A stretch of DNA of 32,950 nt from JAIRLS01 sp031551455 (GTDB lineage Bacteria > Bacteroidota > Bacteroidia > Bacteroidales > UBA4181): assembly GCA_031551455.1 (NCBI GenBank), contig JAVBNP010000272.1, positions 1-32,950 of the forward strand, in the 5' to 3' direction. Below are positions 16,016-23,605 of this stretch, in pieces; the stretch's first letter is position 1, and each line of letters begins with the position of its first letter. The notes below the pieces were generated by a model. The model made no database searches, was not told the DNA's origin, and was given only the letters and a program-made list of their open reading frames with translations. Both the position numbers and the translations under genes were made by a program.

Positions 16016-16723
16016 ATGAAACTCTTATTGATCAGTAATTCCACCAATCCCGGAGAAGCATATTTAGACTATCCCAAAGAACAAATCAAAAAATTTCTCG
16101 GGGAAAAATCGGTTAATGCTCTTTTTATTCCTTATGCGGGTGTTACTTTTTCCTACGACGATTACGAAAAGAAAGTGGAAAATCGATTTTCCGAATTGGG
16201 ACATCACATAACCGGCATTCATCGTTTTTCCGATCCCGTAAAAGCCGTCGAAGAAGCCGAAGCAATCGTTATCGGCGGCGGGAACACATGGAAATTGGTA
16301 CAAATGCTTTATCAAAATCGCTTATTGGAGCCCATCCGCAAAAAAGTATTGTCCGGAACACCCTATATCGGTTGGAGCGCGGGAAGCAACGTAGCGTGCC
16401 CCACGTTACGCACCACCAATGACATGCCGATCATCTTTCCGGGAAGTTTCGACACGCTTAACTTGGTTCCGTTTCAGATCAATCCGCATTATACGGACGC
16501 GCATCCCGAAGGTCACGGCGGCGAAACGCGCGAAGAACGGATCAAAGAATTCATCGAAATCAATCCCGACGTTTATGTTGTCGGATTGAGAGAAGCCACC
16601 ATGTTTTGGTTCGAAAACAATCAACTTCGTTTGATCGGGCCGCGACCCGCTCGGATTTTCAAAAAGGGAATCGATCCGAAAGAAGCGGATGCAGGAATGG
16701 ATTTTTCGTTTTTGTTTCAATAA
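16016..16723 (+). CDS. pepE: Peptidase E (alpha-aspartyl dipeptidase)
   Basis: This is a 235-residue cytoplasmic serine peptidase of family S51, which cleaves dipeptides with N-terminal aspartate. The nucleophile is Ser121 in GWSAGSNV. The surrounding segment TTNDMPI (Asp136) and INPHYTDAHPEGHGGE (His158) supplies residues that match the Ser-Asp-His triad of Salmonella PepE, each shifted by one in number. The N-terminal LLLISNST and IVIGGGNTWKL fold segments are also typical. The length is as expected. The gene has its own minus-7 element directly after the previous terminator and shares a bidirectional terminator with the convergent RNase Y gene. Confidence 0.93.
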   Translation: MKLLLISNSTNPGEAYLDYPKEQIKKFLGEKSVNALFIPYAGVTFSYDDYEKKVENRFSELGHHITGIHRFSDPVKAVEEAEAIVIGGGNTWKLVQMLYQNRLLEPIRKKVLSGTPYIGWSAGSNVACPTLRTTNDMPIIFPGSFDTLNLVPFQINPHYTDAHPEGHGGETREERIKEFIEINPDVYVVGLREATMFWFENNQLRLIGPRPARIFKKGIDPKEADAGMDFSFLFQ

Positions 16724-16740
16724 CTCCGTCTGTAAAAAAT

Positions 16741-16775
16741 AAAAATGGGGATGTCCGGCGGACATTCCCATTTTT
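16741..16775. terminator. Bidirectional terminator between pepE and rny
   Basis: The arms 16741-16756 (AAAAATGGGGATGTCC) and 16760-16775 pair with one G-U and a GGC loop. A-rich and T-rich flanks on both sides make it work in both directions between these convergent genes. Confidence 0.9.
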
Positions 16776-16800
16776 ATTTTTCGTATCGTTGCTTTCGAGA

Positions 16801-18330
16801 TTACTTGGCGTAGCTGATGGCCCGAGTTTCCCGAATAACGGTGATTTTTACCTGTCCCGGATAGGTCATCTCGTCTTGAATCTTCTTTGCAATGTCGTAC
16901 GACAAGCTTTCCGCATCCGCATCCGACACTTTTTCGCTGCCGACGATAACGCGTAACTCGCGACCGGCTTGAATGGCAAACGTTTTAGTAACTCCGGGAT
17001 AAGCCAAAGCCAACGATTCCAATTCTTTTAAACGCTTGATGTATGCTTCCACCACCTCGCGACGTGCTCCCGGTCGCGCACCCGATATGGCGTCGCAAAC
17101 CTGCACAATGGGCGCAATCAATGTGGTCATTTCCATTTCATCGTGATGCGCACCGATGGCATTGCACACGTCCGGTTTCTCTTTGTAACGTTCGGCCAAC
17201 TTCATACCCAAAATGGCATGCGGCAATTCCGGTTCATCGTCGGGCACTTTACCGATATCGTGCAATAATCCGGCACGTTTGGCAAGCTTCGGATTCAATC
17301 CGAGCTCCGATGCCATGATCGCCGACAAGTTGGCAACCTCGCGCGAATGTTGCAACAAGTTTTGCCCGTACGACGAGCGATATTTCATTTTTCCGATGAT
17401 ACGAACCAATTCGGGGTGCAAGCCTTGTATACCGAGGTCAATGGTGGTGCGTTTCCCGACTTCGATAACTTCTTCTTCGACTTGTTTTTGCAATTTATTC
17501 ACCACTTCTTCGATACGCGCCGGATGAATACGTCCGTCGGTAACCAATTGGTGCAGCGCCAAACGCGCTACTTCGCGACGAACGGGGTCAAATGCCGATA
17601 AAATAATGGCTTCCGGCGTGTCGTCAACAATAATTTCAACGCCCGTAGCGGCTTCCAATGCACGAATATTACGTCCTTCGCGGCCGATAATGCGACCTTT
17701 CATTTCGTCGTTTTCGATATGGAAAACGGTTACGGAATTTTCAACGGCGGTTTCCGTTGCCACACGTTGGATGGTTTGCAAAACAATTCGCTTCGCTTCT
17801 TTGGTCGCCGTCATTTTGGCTTCGTCGACAATTTCGTTAATGTACGACATTGCTTCCGAACGAGCTTCCGTTTTCAACGATTCGATCAACTGTCCTTTGG
17901 CATCTTCAGCCGAAAGTCCCGATATGGCTTCCAGTTGTTCCACTTGTTGCTTGTGCTCTTTCTCCAAGTCTTCCTGTTTTCGTTCGGCCAGTTCGATTTG
18001 ATTGTTCAAATTTTCCCGCAATCCGTCCAATTCCTTTCGTTGACGTTGGCTTTCCTCGATACGCTGCGATAACGTACTTTCCTTTTGCCGAATACGATTT
18101 TCGGCCTGCGCTATTTTTCCGTTCCGCTCGTTGATGATTTGCTCATGTTCCGTTTTGAGTTGCAAAAAATGCTCTTTGGCTTCGAGCATTTTCTTTTTCT
18201 TTATCACTTCGGCTTCGGCCTCCGCTTCTTTCAAATTACTCTTTCTCTTCGATTTGAAGAGGTAGGTATATATGAAATAAGCCAGGCCCGCTCCCGCAAT
18301 AAAAGAAACGATCCCGATAATTACATTCAT
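16801..18330 (-). CDS. rny: Ribonuclease Y
   Basis: This is a 509-residue membrane-anchored endoribonuclease that starts mRNA decay. It has one N-terminal membrane helix (VIIGIVSFIAGAGLAYFIYTY), a long charged coiled coil (about 30-190), a KH domain with GRIIGREGRNI (212-222), and an HD domain with His357-Asp358 in LLHDIGK. The C-terminal region (YPGVTKTFAIQAGRELRVIV and MTYPGQVKITVIRETRA) is standard. The length is normal. In this gene order zapB-like, zapA and a candidate 6S RNA lie upstream on the same strand, with about 250 nt before the rny start. The cytoplasmic face of the inner membrane is the expected location. Confidence 0.97.
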   Translation of the reverse strand: MNVIIGIVSFIAGAGLAYFIYTYLFKSKRKSNLKEAEAEAEVIKKKKMLEAKEHFLQLKTEHEQIINERNGKIAQAENRIRQKESTLSQRIEESQRQRKELDGLRENLNNQIELAERKQEDLEKEHKQQVEQLEAISGLSAEDAKGQLIESLKTEARSEAMSYINEIVDEAKMTATKEAKRIVLQTIQRVATETAVENSVTVFHIENDEMKGRIIGREGRNIRALEAATGVEIIVDDTPEAIILSAFDPVRREVARLALHQLVTDGRIHPARIEEVVNKLQKQVEEEVIEVGKRTTIDLGIQGLHPELVRIIGKMKYRSSYGQNLLQHSREVANLSAIMASELGLNPKLAKRAGLLHDIGKVPDDEPELPHAILGMKLAERYKEKPDVCNAIGAHHDEMEMTTLIAPIVQVCDAISGARPGARREVVEAYIKRLKELESLALAYPGVTKTFAIQAGRELRVIVGSEKVSDADAESLSYDIAKKIQDEMTYPGQVKITVIRETRAISYAK

Positions 18331-18364
18331 GTCTTTTTAAATACACTGTTTAAAAATAAAAAAC

Positions 18365-18560
18365 CCGCGACGATCCCGTCCAACTTTATAAAACCCCAAT
18401 AAAACATGGGTAGAGCGGCCAATTACTTCAAACTTCCCACGTTTCGACGAATCAAAATCCCGGCCGAAACCGGTACTGGGCCTGTTTTTGGTAACTCAAG
18501 TCCGAACTCTAATTTTTTAAATGTTGAGTTTCAAAAGGATTGAAGGAACCGTGCGGGTAA
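18365..18560 (-). ncRNA. Candidate 6S RNA between zapA and rny (limits approximate)
   Basis: About 250 nt without a reading frame separate zapA from rny. On the minus strand, TTCCTTCAA (plus 18540-18548) can pair with TTGAAGTAA (plus 18423-18431) with one mismatch. An inner AACTCAA/TTGAGTT pairing and a GC-rich CCGGTTTCGGCCGG segment suggest a long rod with a bubble, the general shape of 6S RNA. The zapA-6S neighbourhood is well known in Proteobacteria, and I believe it also occurs in Bacteroidetes, but that is recollection. A weak hairpin GACG/CGTC with a T-rich tail follows near 18352-18382. Ends are not determined. Confidence 0.42.
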
Positions 18561-18578
18561 ACCTTAAAATAAAAGAAC

Positions 18579-18881
18579 TTAATATTCGTCGCATTGCTTT
18601 AAAAACAAATCGAGTTGTTCATCCAATCGTTTTAATCTGTCCGTTTGTTCGGTCGAAGCGATTTTATTTTCCAATTCGATCGTTTTCACGGCAAATTGCA
18701 ACGCCGCTATAGCTAAAAAGTCTTGCACATCTTTATCGCTGTAGCGTTGCTTGTATTGAAACAATCTGTCGTTTATGAGCCGAGCCGCCTTGCGGATACG
18801 TTCCTCATCATCTTCTTTATCGATTTTCAGCGGATAAAAACGTTCCGCGATGTTAAGATTGATGGTTTGCTTCCGGTCCAT
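18579..18881 (-). CDS. zapA: Cell-division protein ZapA
   Basis: This is a 100-residue protein. The N-terminal QTINLNIAERFYPLKIDKEDDEERIRKAARLINDRLFQYK is the ZapA globular domain, and the C-terminal half (AVKTIELENKIASTEQTDRLKRLDEQLDLFLKQ) is a coiled coil for tetramer formation. ZapA binds FtsZ filaments and bundles them at the division ring. It follows the coiled-coil gene at 18889 by 7 nt and shares its promoter. The length fits Bacteroidetes ZapA. Confidence 0.92.
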   Translation of the reverse strand: MDRKQTINLNIAERFYPLKIDKEDDEERIRKAARLINDRLFQYKQRYSDKDVQDFLAIAALQFAVKTIELENKIASTEQTDRLKRLDEQLDLFLKQCDEY

Positions 18882-18888
18882 GATCCGA

Positions 18889-19179
18889 CTATCTGTTCAA
18901 AAGTGCAATACATCTGTCTATTTCTCGCACCATACGATTCACTTGCAGCTTCACGTTCTTGACGTCTTCCGGAGAAGCAATCAATGTTTTCGTGAGCTTG
19001 AGGTTTTGAAATTTCGTTTCCAAAGCCTCCATTTCCCGATCTTTTACACGAGTTTTTTCCGACAATTCGTCAACTTGTTGCCGTAATCGAGCATTTTCTG
19101 CTTTCAGTTCTTCCGCAACAAGGATGACACGCTTTATTTTTTCATCCAAAGAGAAAATAATCTCATCTTGAATTGCCAT
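18889..19179 (-). CDS. Small coiled-coil protein, ZapB-like
   Basis: This 96-residue cytoplasmic protein is almost entirely heptad-patterned helix: DEKIKRVILVAEELKAENARLRQQVDELSEK, then VKDREMEALETKFQNLKLTK. The last third (ASPEDVKNVKLQVNRMVREIDRCIALLN) is a conserved tail common to Bacteroidetes proteins encoded just before zapA. By position and coiled coil it is a ZapB-like division factor, but sequence alone does not prove homology. It leads the zapB-like/zapA operon, with a near-perfect promoter at 19202-19232. Confidence 0.8.
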   Translation of the reverse strand: MAIQDEIIFSLDEKIKRVILVAEELKAENARLRQQVDELSEKTRVKDREMEALETKFQNLKLTKTLIASPEDVKNVKLQVNRMVREIDRCIALLNR

Positions 19180-19201
19180 GCCTCACGTAAAAAATCAGTT
19201 A

Positions 19202-19232
19202 CAAATATAACTTAATTTTTGTTATCGACAAA
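19202..19232 (-). promoter_or_regulatory. Promoter of the zapB-like/zapA operon
   Basis: On the minus strand TTTG (19229-19232), a 19-nt spacer, and TATATTTG (19202-19209) match the Bacteroidetes consensus perfectly. The start codon is 22 nt downstream. The TTTG element lies inside the inverted repeat at 19224-19260. Confidence 0.85.
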
Positions 19233-19260
19233 AGAAAAGCCGATGTTTTCTTTTGTCGAT
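19224..19260 (-). terminator. Perfect 15-bp inverted repeat, probable terminator of the RluA-like gene
   Basis: The arms 19224-19238 and 19246-19260 are exact reverse complements (ATCGACAAAAGAAAA on plus) with a 7-nt loop. It lies 33 nt after the RluA-like stop on the minus strand. Its T-rich second arm could end that transcript. The same DNA supplies the TTTG element of the next promoter. Confidence 0.65.
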
Positions 19261-19293
19261 TTATTCAAATACCTGTTTTTCAAACGTCAAAAT

Positions 19294-19968
19294 TTATCCG
19301 TTTTTTTCGAACGCTTTCCACAAATTGTCGTCGGGTAACGGCGCCGTCAAATTGATTTCTTCATCCTTGACGGGATGTTTGAAACGTATCCGTCTTGCAT
19401 GCAAGCTGATGCCGCCATCGGGATTGGAACGCGGATAACCGTATTTCAAATCACCTCGAATGGGACATCCCACAGTTGTCAATTGACAGCGTATTTGATG
19501 ATGTCGTCCCGTTTCGAGATCGATTTCCAACAAGTGATAATTTTCGGACGACGCCAAATGTCGATAATGCAAAACGGCCTTTTTTGCCCCGGGGTGTTCC
19601 TCCGAATAACAATACGAACGATTGGTTCGCGTGTTGCGCCAAATGTAATCCGTCAACGTACCCGATTCCTCCGGCGGTAATTCTTTAACAATCGCCCAAT
19701 ACGTTTTTTGAACGGCTTTGTTTTGAAACATTTGATTGATCCGAGTCAGAGCTTTAGAGGTCCGGGCAAAAACCACGATACCGCTCACCGGTCGGTCCAC
19801 GCGATGCGTCACGCCCAAAAAGACTTCGCCGGGTTTACCGTATTTATTTTTTAAATAATCCTTTATCGCTTGCTCCAAAGGAATGTCACCCGTTTTGTCC
19901 GCCTGCACGATTTCGCCGCAACGTTTGTTGACGATAATCAAATGGTTATCTTCGTAGAGAATGTTCAA
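19294..19968 (-). CDS. RluA-family pseudouridine synthase
   Basis: This is a 224-residue enzyme without an S4 domain. The order is typical of the RluA family: an opening ILYEDNHLIIVNKRCGE, the catalytic motif HRVDRPVSGIVVFART with Asp58 as the nucleophile, AIVKELPPEESGTLTDYI, and HHQIRCQLTTVGCPIRGDLKYG. It converts uridine to pseudouridine in rRNA or tRNA; the site cannot be assigned from sequence. The short form lacking S4 resembles RluC/TruC-like Bacteroidetes proteins. It has its own promoter at 20001-20030 and ends before a hairpin. Confidence 0.92.
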   Translation of the reverse strand: MNILYEDNHLIIVNKRCGEIVQADKTGDIPLEQAIKDYLKNKYGKPGEVFLGVTHRVDRPVSGIVVFARTSKALTRINQMFQNKAVQKTYWAIVKELPPEESGTLTDYIWRNTRTNRSYCYSEEHPGAKKAVLHYRHLASSENYHLLEIDLETGRHHQIRCQLTTVGCPIRGDLKYGYPRSNPDGGISLHARRIRFKHPVKDEEINLTAPLPDDNLWKAFEKNG

Positions 19969-20000
19969 AACGTAACATTTAAAATTTCGAATTCGAATCC

Positions 20001-20030
20001 CAAAATTACCCGTTTTTGTCTAATTTCAAA
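20001..20030 (-). promoter_or_regulatory. Promoter of the RluA-like gene
   Basis: On the minus strand TTTG (20027-20030), an 18-nt spacer, and TAATTTTG (20001-20008). The start codon is about 33 nt downstream, in the gap after panB. Confidence 0.75.
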
Positions 20031-20049
20031 CCCGAAATCTTAAGCTTTA

Positions 20050-20865
20050 TCAATACTGTTCTTTTTCGTTGGGAAAATCGCAACTGCGCACATCCCGAAT
20101 GTATTGTTGCACGGCGCCCGTTATCTCGTCGTATAGGTCAAGATAACGACGAAGAAATCGCGGAGAAAATTCTTTATTCAAGCCCAACATATCGTGCAGT
20201 ACCAACACTTGCCCGTCGACCTGTGGTCCGGCACCAATGCCGATAACGGGTATTTTTACGGCTTTCGCCACTTTACCGGCCAATGCGGCGGGAATTTTTT
20301 CGAGTACAACAGCAAAACATCCGAGCTTTTCCAACAACAAAGCGTCTTCCATCAACTTTTGAGCTTCGGCCTCTTCTTGAGCGCGAACGGCATACGTGCC
20401 GAATTTGTTGATCGACTGCGGCGTCAAGCCCAAATGTCCCATCACGGGAATACCGGCGCTGAGTATGCGTGTGACGGATTCGGCAACTTCGCTTCCGCCT
20501 TCGAGCTTGATGGCGCCCGATCCCGTTTCCTTCATGATGCGGATGGCGGATGCAAGCGCCTCTTTGGAATTGCCTTGATAGGAACCGAACGGCATGTCCG
20601 TCACCACCAATGCCCGTTTAGCTCCGCGAACAACCGCCGAAGCATAGTTGATCATTTCGTTCAACGTAACGGGGAGTGTCGTTTCGTAACCGGCCATTAC
20701 GTTGGAAGCCGAATCGCCGACCAAAATCACTTCAATACCCGCATTATCAATAATACGCGCCATAGAATAATCGTAGGCAGTAAGCATGGTGATTTTTTCG
20801 CCTTTCAACTTCATTGCACTCAATACATGCGTGGTGATTCTTTTTACGTTTTGATGAACCGACAT
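20050..20865 (-). CDS. panB: 3-methyl-2-oxobutanoate hydroxymethyltransferase
   Basis: This is a 271-residue enzyme of pantothenate synthesis. It adds a hydroxymethyl group from methylene-tetrahydrofolate to alpha-ketoisovalerate to give ketopantoate. Signature parts are ITMLTAYDYSMARIIDNAGIEVILVGDS with the metal-binding Asp, VTDMPFGSYQ, IKLEGG, PVMGHLGLTPQS, and VLEKIPAALA with the conserved Glu. IGIGAGPQVDGQVLVLHDMLGL follows near the C-terminus. The length is standard. panC and panD are not adjacent. A terminator at 20898-20931 separates it from the upstream coiled-coil gene, so it has its own promoter, which I did not find. Confidence 0.97.
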   Translation of the reverse strand: MSVHQNVKRITTHVLSAMKLKGEKITMLTAYDYSMARIIDNAGIEVILVGDSASNVMAGYETTLPVTLNEMINYASAVVRGAKRALVVTDMPFGSYQGNSKEALASAIRIMKETGSGAIKLEGGSEVAESVTRILSAGIPVMGHLGLTPQSINKFGTYAVRAQEEAEAQKLMEDALLLEKLGCFAVVLEKIPAALAGKVAKAVKIPVIGIGAGPQVDGQVLVLHDMLGLNKEFSPRFLRRYLDLYDEITGAVQQYIRDVRSCDFPNEKEQY

Positions 20866-20897
20866 AACCTTAATCTTTAATGTTTGGTTAAAAAACC

Positions 20898-20931
20898 AAA
20901 AGTTGACATGCGGAAGCGCACATCAACTTTT
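20898..20931 (-). terminator. Terminator of the membrane coiled-coil gene
   Basis: The outer stem AAAAGTTGA/TCAACTTTT (9 bp) encloses an inner TGCG-GAAG-CGCA hairpin with small symmetric CA bulges. On the minus strand the T-rich GGTTTTTT follows. It is 22 nt past the stop codon of the upstream gene. Confidence 0.8.
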
Positions 20932-20952
20932 TATCTTTTACGAAATCGACAA

Positions 20953-21873
20953 TTATTTCAATACGAACGTGGATGTTCCCACGAGATAACCGTCGCAATA
21001 TATTTTCACTTCGTATGAACCCGCCGTCAACTGATTGTTGTTGTCGGCAAAAATACATGCTTCGATATCCTTGTTTTCGTATTCGATGGTTCGTTTTGCC
21101 GTGTATGCGATGTCGGCGCCGTCCTGTGTCGAAAACGTGTCGCCGGCTTTATTAACCAACACTTTTTTGTCGGGTTTAATGATCACCAAATAGAACACTC
21201 TTTCGCCCGACGACGCTACTTGATTTTCGCGAACGGTAAAACAAGTCTTCAACTTTTCGATGTTGCGAACCCGTTGGGTTTCTTTGCTCCGACTGTTCAA
21301 TCCTTCCGTCATAACATCGGCAACGGAAAGTACTTGCGCTTTTTGAACGGTGGATGTCAATTTTTCTTTATCCGATGACAAACGCTCGCGTTGTGCACGT
21401 TCTTGTGCCAAATTTTTGGTCAATTCCGTTTTTTCGGCCGTTAATGCCAAATTACGTTGATTTAACGAGTCAACTTGAATGATATAGCTTTTCAAAACCT
21501 CGCGCAACGTACCCAATTCTTTTTGATACATTTTGATTTTATAGGCGTTATCGGCTTGAATGGCCAACAACTTGGTGATCTTTTCCTGCTGCTCGCCTGC
21601 CAGATTTTTCAAACTGTCGTTATTGGTTTGCAATGAACCAAATTGATCTTGCAAATCGGTCAAGTCCTCTTCCAATGTTTGTTTCTGCGTTTCCAGAATC
21701 TCCTGTACCGCGGCCGCTTCTTTCTTTTGAGTGTTCAGTTTCGACAACATGATTCCCACACTCGCTCCCAACACCAAAACGATGATCACCAAAAGAATTA
21801 AAACTCCTTTGTTGGCCTTGGGCTTGTCATTATTCGGCGTCACGTCGAACATATCTTTACTTTTGTCTTCCAT
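20953..21873 (-). CDS. Membrane-anchored coiled-coil protein of unknown function
   Basis: This is a 306-residue protein with three parts. An acidic N-terminal cytoplasmic tail (1-22) precedes one membrane helix (GVLILLVIIVLVLGASVGIML). A long coiled coil of about 45-190 follows, rich in Gln, Glu and Leu. The C-terminal 100 residues form a beta-rich domain (RVFYLVIIKPDKKVLVNKAGD, AYTAKRTIEYENKDIEACIFA, AGSYEVKIYCDGYLVGTSTFVLK) resembling an immunoglobulin-like fold. Proteins of this layout are widespread in Bacteroidetes and often labelled hypothetical or misnamed after chromosome-partition proteins because of the coiled coil. The orientation puts the beta-domain in the periplasm. It is monocistronic, with a promoter at 21911-21941 and a terminator at 20898. 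Confidence 0.75.
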   Translation of the reverse strand: MEDKSKDMFDVTPNNDKPKANKGVLILLVIIVLVLGASVGIMLSKLNTQKKEAAAVQEILETQKQTLEEDLTDLQDQFGSLQTNNDSLKNLAGEQQEKITKLLAIQADNAYKIKMYQKELGTLREVLKSYIIQVDSLNQRNLALTAEKTELTKNLAQERAQRERLSSDKEKLTSTVQKAQVLSVADVMTEGLNSRSKETQRVRNIEKLKTCFTVRENQVASSGERVFYLVIIKPDKKVLVNKAGDTFSTQDGADIAYTAKRTIEYENKDIEACIFADNNNQLTAGSYEVKIYCDGYLVGTSTFVLK

Positions 21874-21910
21874 TTTACTCTATCTTTTAATTTTAAATAA
21901 AAAAATCGCT

Positions 21911-21941
21911 CAAAGTTACGTATTGATTTTCGAATTTCAAT
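21911..21941 (-). promoter_or_regulatory. Promoter of the membrane coiled-coil gene
   Basis: On the minus strand ATTG (21938-21941), a 19-nt spacer, and TAACTTTG (21911-21918), a perfect TAnnTTTG. The start codon is 37 nt downstream. Confidence 0.75.
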
Positions 21942-21967
21942 TTTCGTGAAACTCTTTTTATGACACA

Positions 21968-22690
21968 TCAATACAGACTTGCTTGGTATTGCTTCATTTC
22001 TTTCGCCAACAATTTGGCCTTACCATCGGTATGCTCATCAAGACATTGCCAAAATCGAACACCATGATTTTTATGAACGGTATGCGCCAGTTCATGTAAA
22101 ACGACATAATCCGACAAATGTTGCGGCAGCCTCATCAAATGAATATTCAAATTGATCCGATTGGCGGACGAACAACTTCCCCAACGCGAGACAAGATTTT
22201 TCACCGTTACGCCCCGATAGGAAAATCCATGTTCCCGTGCCAATTGATCCGTTCGTTGCGGCAAGTATTCTTTGGCTTCTTTTCGAAGTGTTTGATTGAT
22301 GTAATCACGAATTTTGGCTTGAGCTTTTTCGCACAATACGTCGGTTTCTTGCGGATAAAATATTGTCAACATATCCTTGGTGAGTCGAGCCCGAAATTGT
22401 TCGGATTTCCATGGTAGCACTCGTACTTGACGGCTATGTGTCGAAAAAACGGTTTCGGGTGTAAATATGGTATATCGATTTTCGCGTTCGGCCATTCGCA
22501 ACCGTGTTTGCAATATCCAATCGGTTTTTTGTTCCAAAAAAACAACCGCTTGTCGTACCGAAGCCCGTTTCGGTACGGTAACTTGTACTCCACCGAAGGG
22601 TTTTAAGGATATGCGAATATATTTGGCGGCAGCACTCGAAACGAATCGCACCTCTCCTATTTTCGGATGTTGCATGGATTTTTCGATCAT
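21968..22690 (-). CDS. YgjP-like metal-dependent hydrolase (DUF45 zincin)
   Basis: This is a 240-residue soluble protein. The zinc motif HELAH (199-203) with Glu200 is followed by His209 in NHGVRFW as the third ligand, the layout of the YgjP/DUF45 group. Upstream, VTVKNLVSRWGSCSSANRINLNIHLMRLP is the family signature, and the N-terminal part has KYIRISLKPFGGVQVTVPKRASV. These proteins are predicted zinc peptidases; in some bacteria a relative sits beside restriction systems, but nothing like that is here. The length is normal. The adjacent upxY gene is divergent, with 237 nt between. Confidence 0.9.
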   Translation of the reverse strand: MIEKSMQHPKIGEVRFVSSAAAKYIRISLKPFGGVQVTVPKRASVRQAVVFLEQKTDWILQTRLRMAERENRYTIFTPETVFSTHSRQVRVLPWKSEQFRARLTKDMLTIFYPQETDVLCEKAQAKIRDYINQTLRKEAKEYLPQRTDQLAREHGFSYRGVTVKNLVSRWGSCSSANRINLNIHLMRLPQHLSDYVVLHELAHTVHKNHGVRFWQCLDEHTDGKAKLLAKEMKQYQASLY

Positions 22691-22744
22691 TTTAAAGACA
22701 CGACAACTGTTTTGCGATTAACACGACATTGATTCGATCGGCGC

Positions 22745-22760
22745 CAAAAATACAAAAGTA
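22745..22760 (-). promoter_or_regulatory. Two adjacent minus-7 elements for the YgjP-like gene
   Basis: On the minus strand TACTTTTG (22753-22760) and TATTTTTG (22745-22752) both fit TAnnTTTG. They lie about 55-70 nt before the start codon. Neither has a TTTG at exactly 19 nt, so which one is used is uncertain. Confidence 0.45.
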
Positions 22761-22889
22761 TACAAACCGGATAACAGTCCCGATTTTCAACCATCCAAAA
22801 TGATAAAAATCGATTTATTACATAAACTCATCATGCGGGAATTTATTATACGCATGCGAAAAATTTTATGCGGTTTAAATTTTATCGAT

Positions 22890-22897
22890 AATTTTGT
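22890..22897 (+). promoter_or_regulatory. Minus-7 element of the upxY promoter
   Basis: TAATTTTG is a perfect TAnnTTTG, 30 nt before the upxY start. The upstream position holds TTTA (22866-22869, 20 nt spacer), a one-base departure from TTTG. This would be the entry promoter of the glycan region. Confidence 0.6.
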
Positions 22898-22927
22898 CTT
22901 GAATTTTAACCGACGGAGATATCAAAT

Positions 22928-23437
22928 ATGGATGAAGATGTGAAGTATCAATGGTTTGCGCTCTATACTAAATCAAAAGCAGAGAAAAAAGTACTCGAAC
23001 AACTCCAATTAAAAGGAATTGAGGCATATCTTCCTCTGCGAAAAGAGTTGAAGCAATGGAGCGATCGAAAAAAATGGGTGGAAACGCCCATCATCAATTC
23101 ATATATCTTTGTTCGCATCACCCCTTCCGAATATCGAAAAGTTTTTGATGCCAAGGGGGTTGTTTCGTATGTCTCGCACAAAGGAAAAGCAGTCCCCATC
23201 CCCGACCGAGAAATCGACGCCATGCGACGCACCGTCGAAAATGATCTGTTATTTGATGTAGAGACAAGCGCATTTCAAAAAGGACAAACAATTACCATAA
23301 CTTCAGGCCCTTTAAAAGGTATTACCGGAGAAATAACGGAGATACAAGGCGAAAAAAAACTTTATCTGCGAATAAGCCATATAGGGTATACGTTGGTGGT
23401 AAATCTCGGAGACGAAATGACACCCGGGGCTATATGA
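22928..23437 (+). CDS. UpxY/NusG-family transcription antiterminator
   Basis: This is a 169-residue NusG-like protein. The NGN domain (about 8-105) begins WFALYTKSKAEKKVLEQLQLKGIEAYLPL and contains the conserved NSYIFVRITPSEY and VVSYVSHKGKAVPIPDREI. The KOW region is GQTITITSGPLKGITGEITEIQGEK (119-143). In Bacteroides, the first gene of each capsule locus is such a UpxY, which lets RNA polymerase read through early termination in that locus. Its place at the head of a glycan cluster fits. The following 500 nt contain a promoter and a terminator before the first structural gene, which is where antitermination would act. The precise recognition sequence is not known from sequence alone. Confidence 0.93.
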   Translation: MDEDVKYQWFALYTKSKAEKKVLEQLQLKGIEAYLPLRKELKQWSDRKKWVETPIINSYIFVRITPSEYRKVFDAKGVVSYVSHKGKAVPIPDREIDAMRRTVENDLLFDVETSAFQKGQTITITSGPLKGITGEITEIQGEKKLYLRISHIGYTLVVNLGDEMTPGAI

Positions 23438-23463
23438 AAGATTTAACGACTAAGTGTTTCTTG

Positions 23464-23494
23464 TTTTTTATGTAGTGCATTTGTGTTACTTTTG
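23464..23494 (+). promoter_or_regulatory. Promoter inside the upxY-glycan leader
   Basis: TACTTTTG at 23487-23494 is a perfect minus-7 element; a TTTT block (23464-23467) is 19 nt upstream. It would start an RNA near 23501, running through the structured leader into the terminator at 23743. Confidence 0.55.
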
Positions 23495-23506
23495 CATCTC
23501 AAATTT

Positions 23507-23565
23507 GGTGGGACTCACCGTGCCGGAGGTGTAGAATATGAGTTGCTAATTTTCATATAGCGACT
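23507..23565 (+). promoter_or_regulatory. Structured leader RNA downstream of upxY
   Basis: GGTG (23507-23510) can pair with CACC (23516-23519). The same CACC can instead pair with GGTG at 23528-23531, so the two hairpins exclude each other. A second hairpin, AGTTGCT (23541-23547) with AGCGACT (23559-23565), has one G-U pair. The segment is more GC-rich than its surroundings and sits just after a promoter. It could be an antitermination loading site, a small RNA or a switch; which one is not decidable here. Confidence 0.4.
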
Positions 23566-23605
23566 AAATTAAAATTCTGAACATTTTATAAAGTCAAGAA
23601 TAAAA

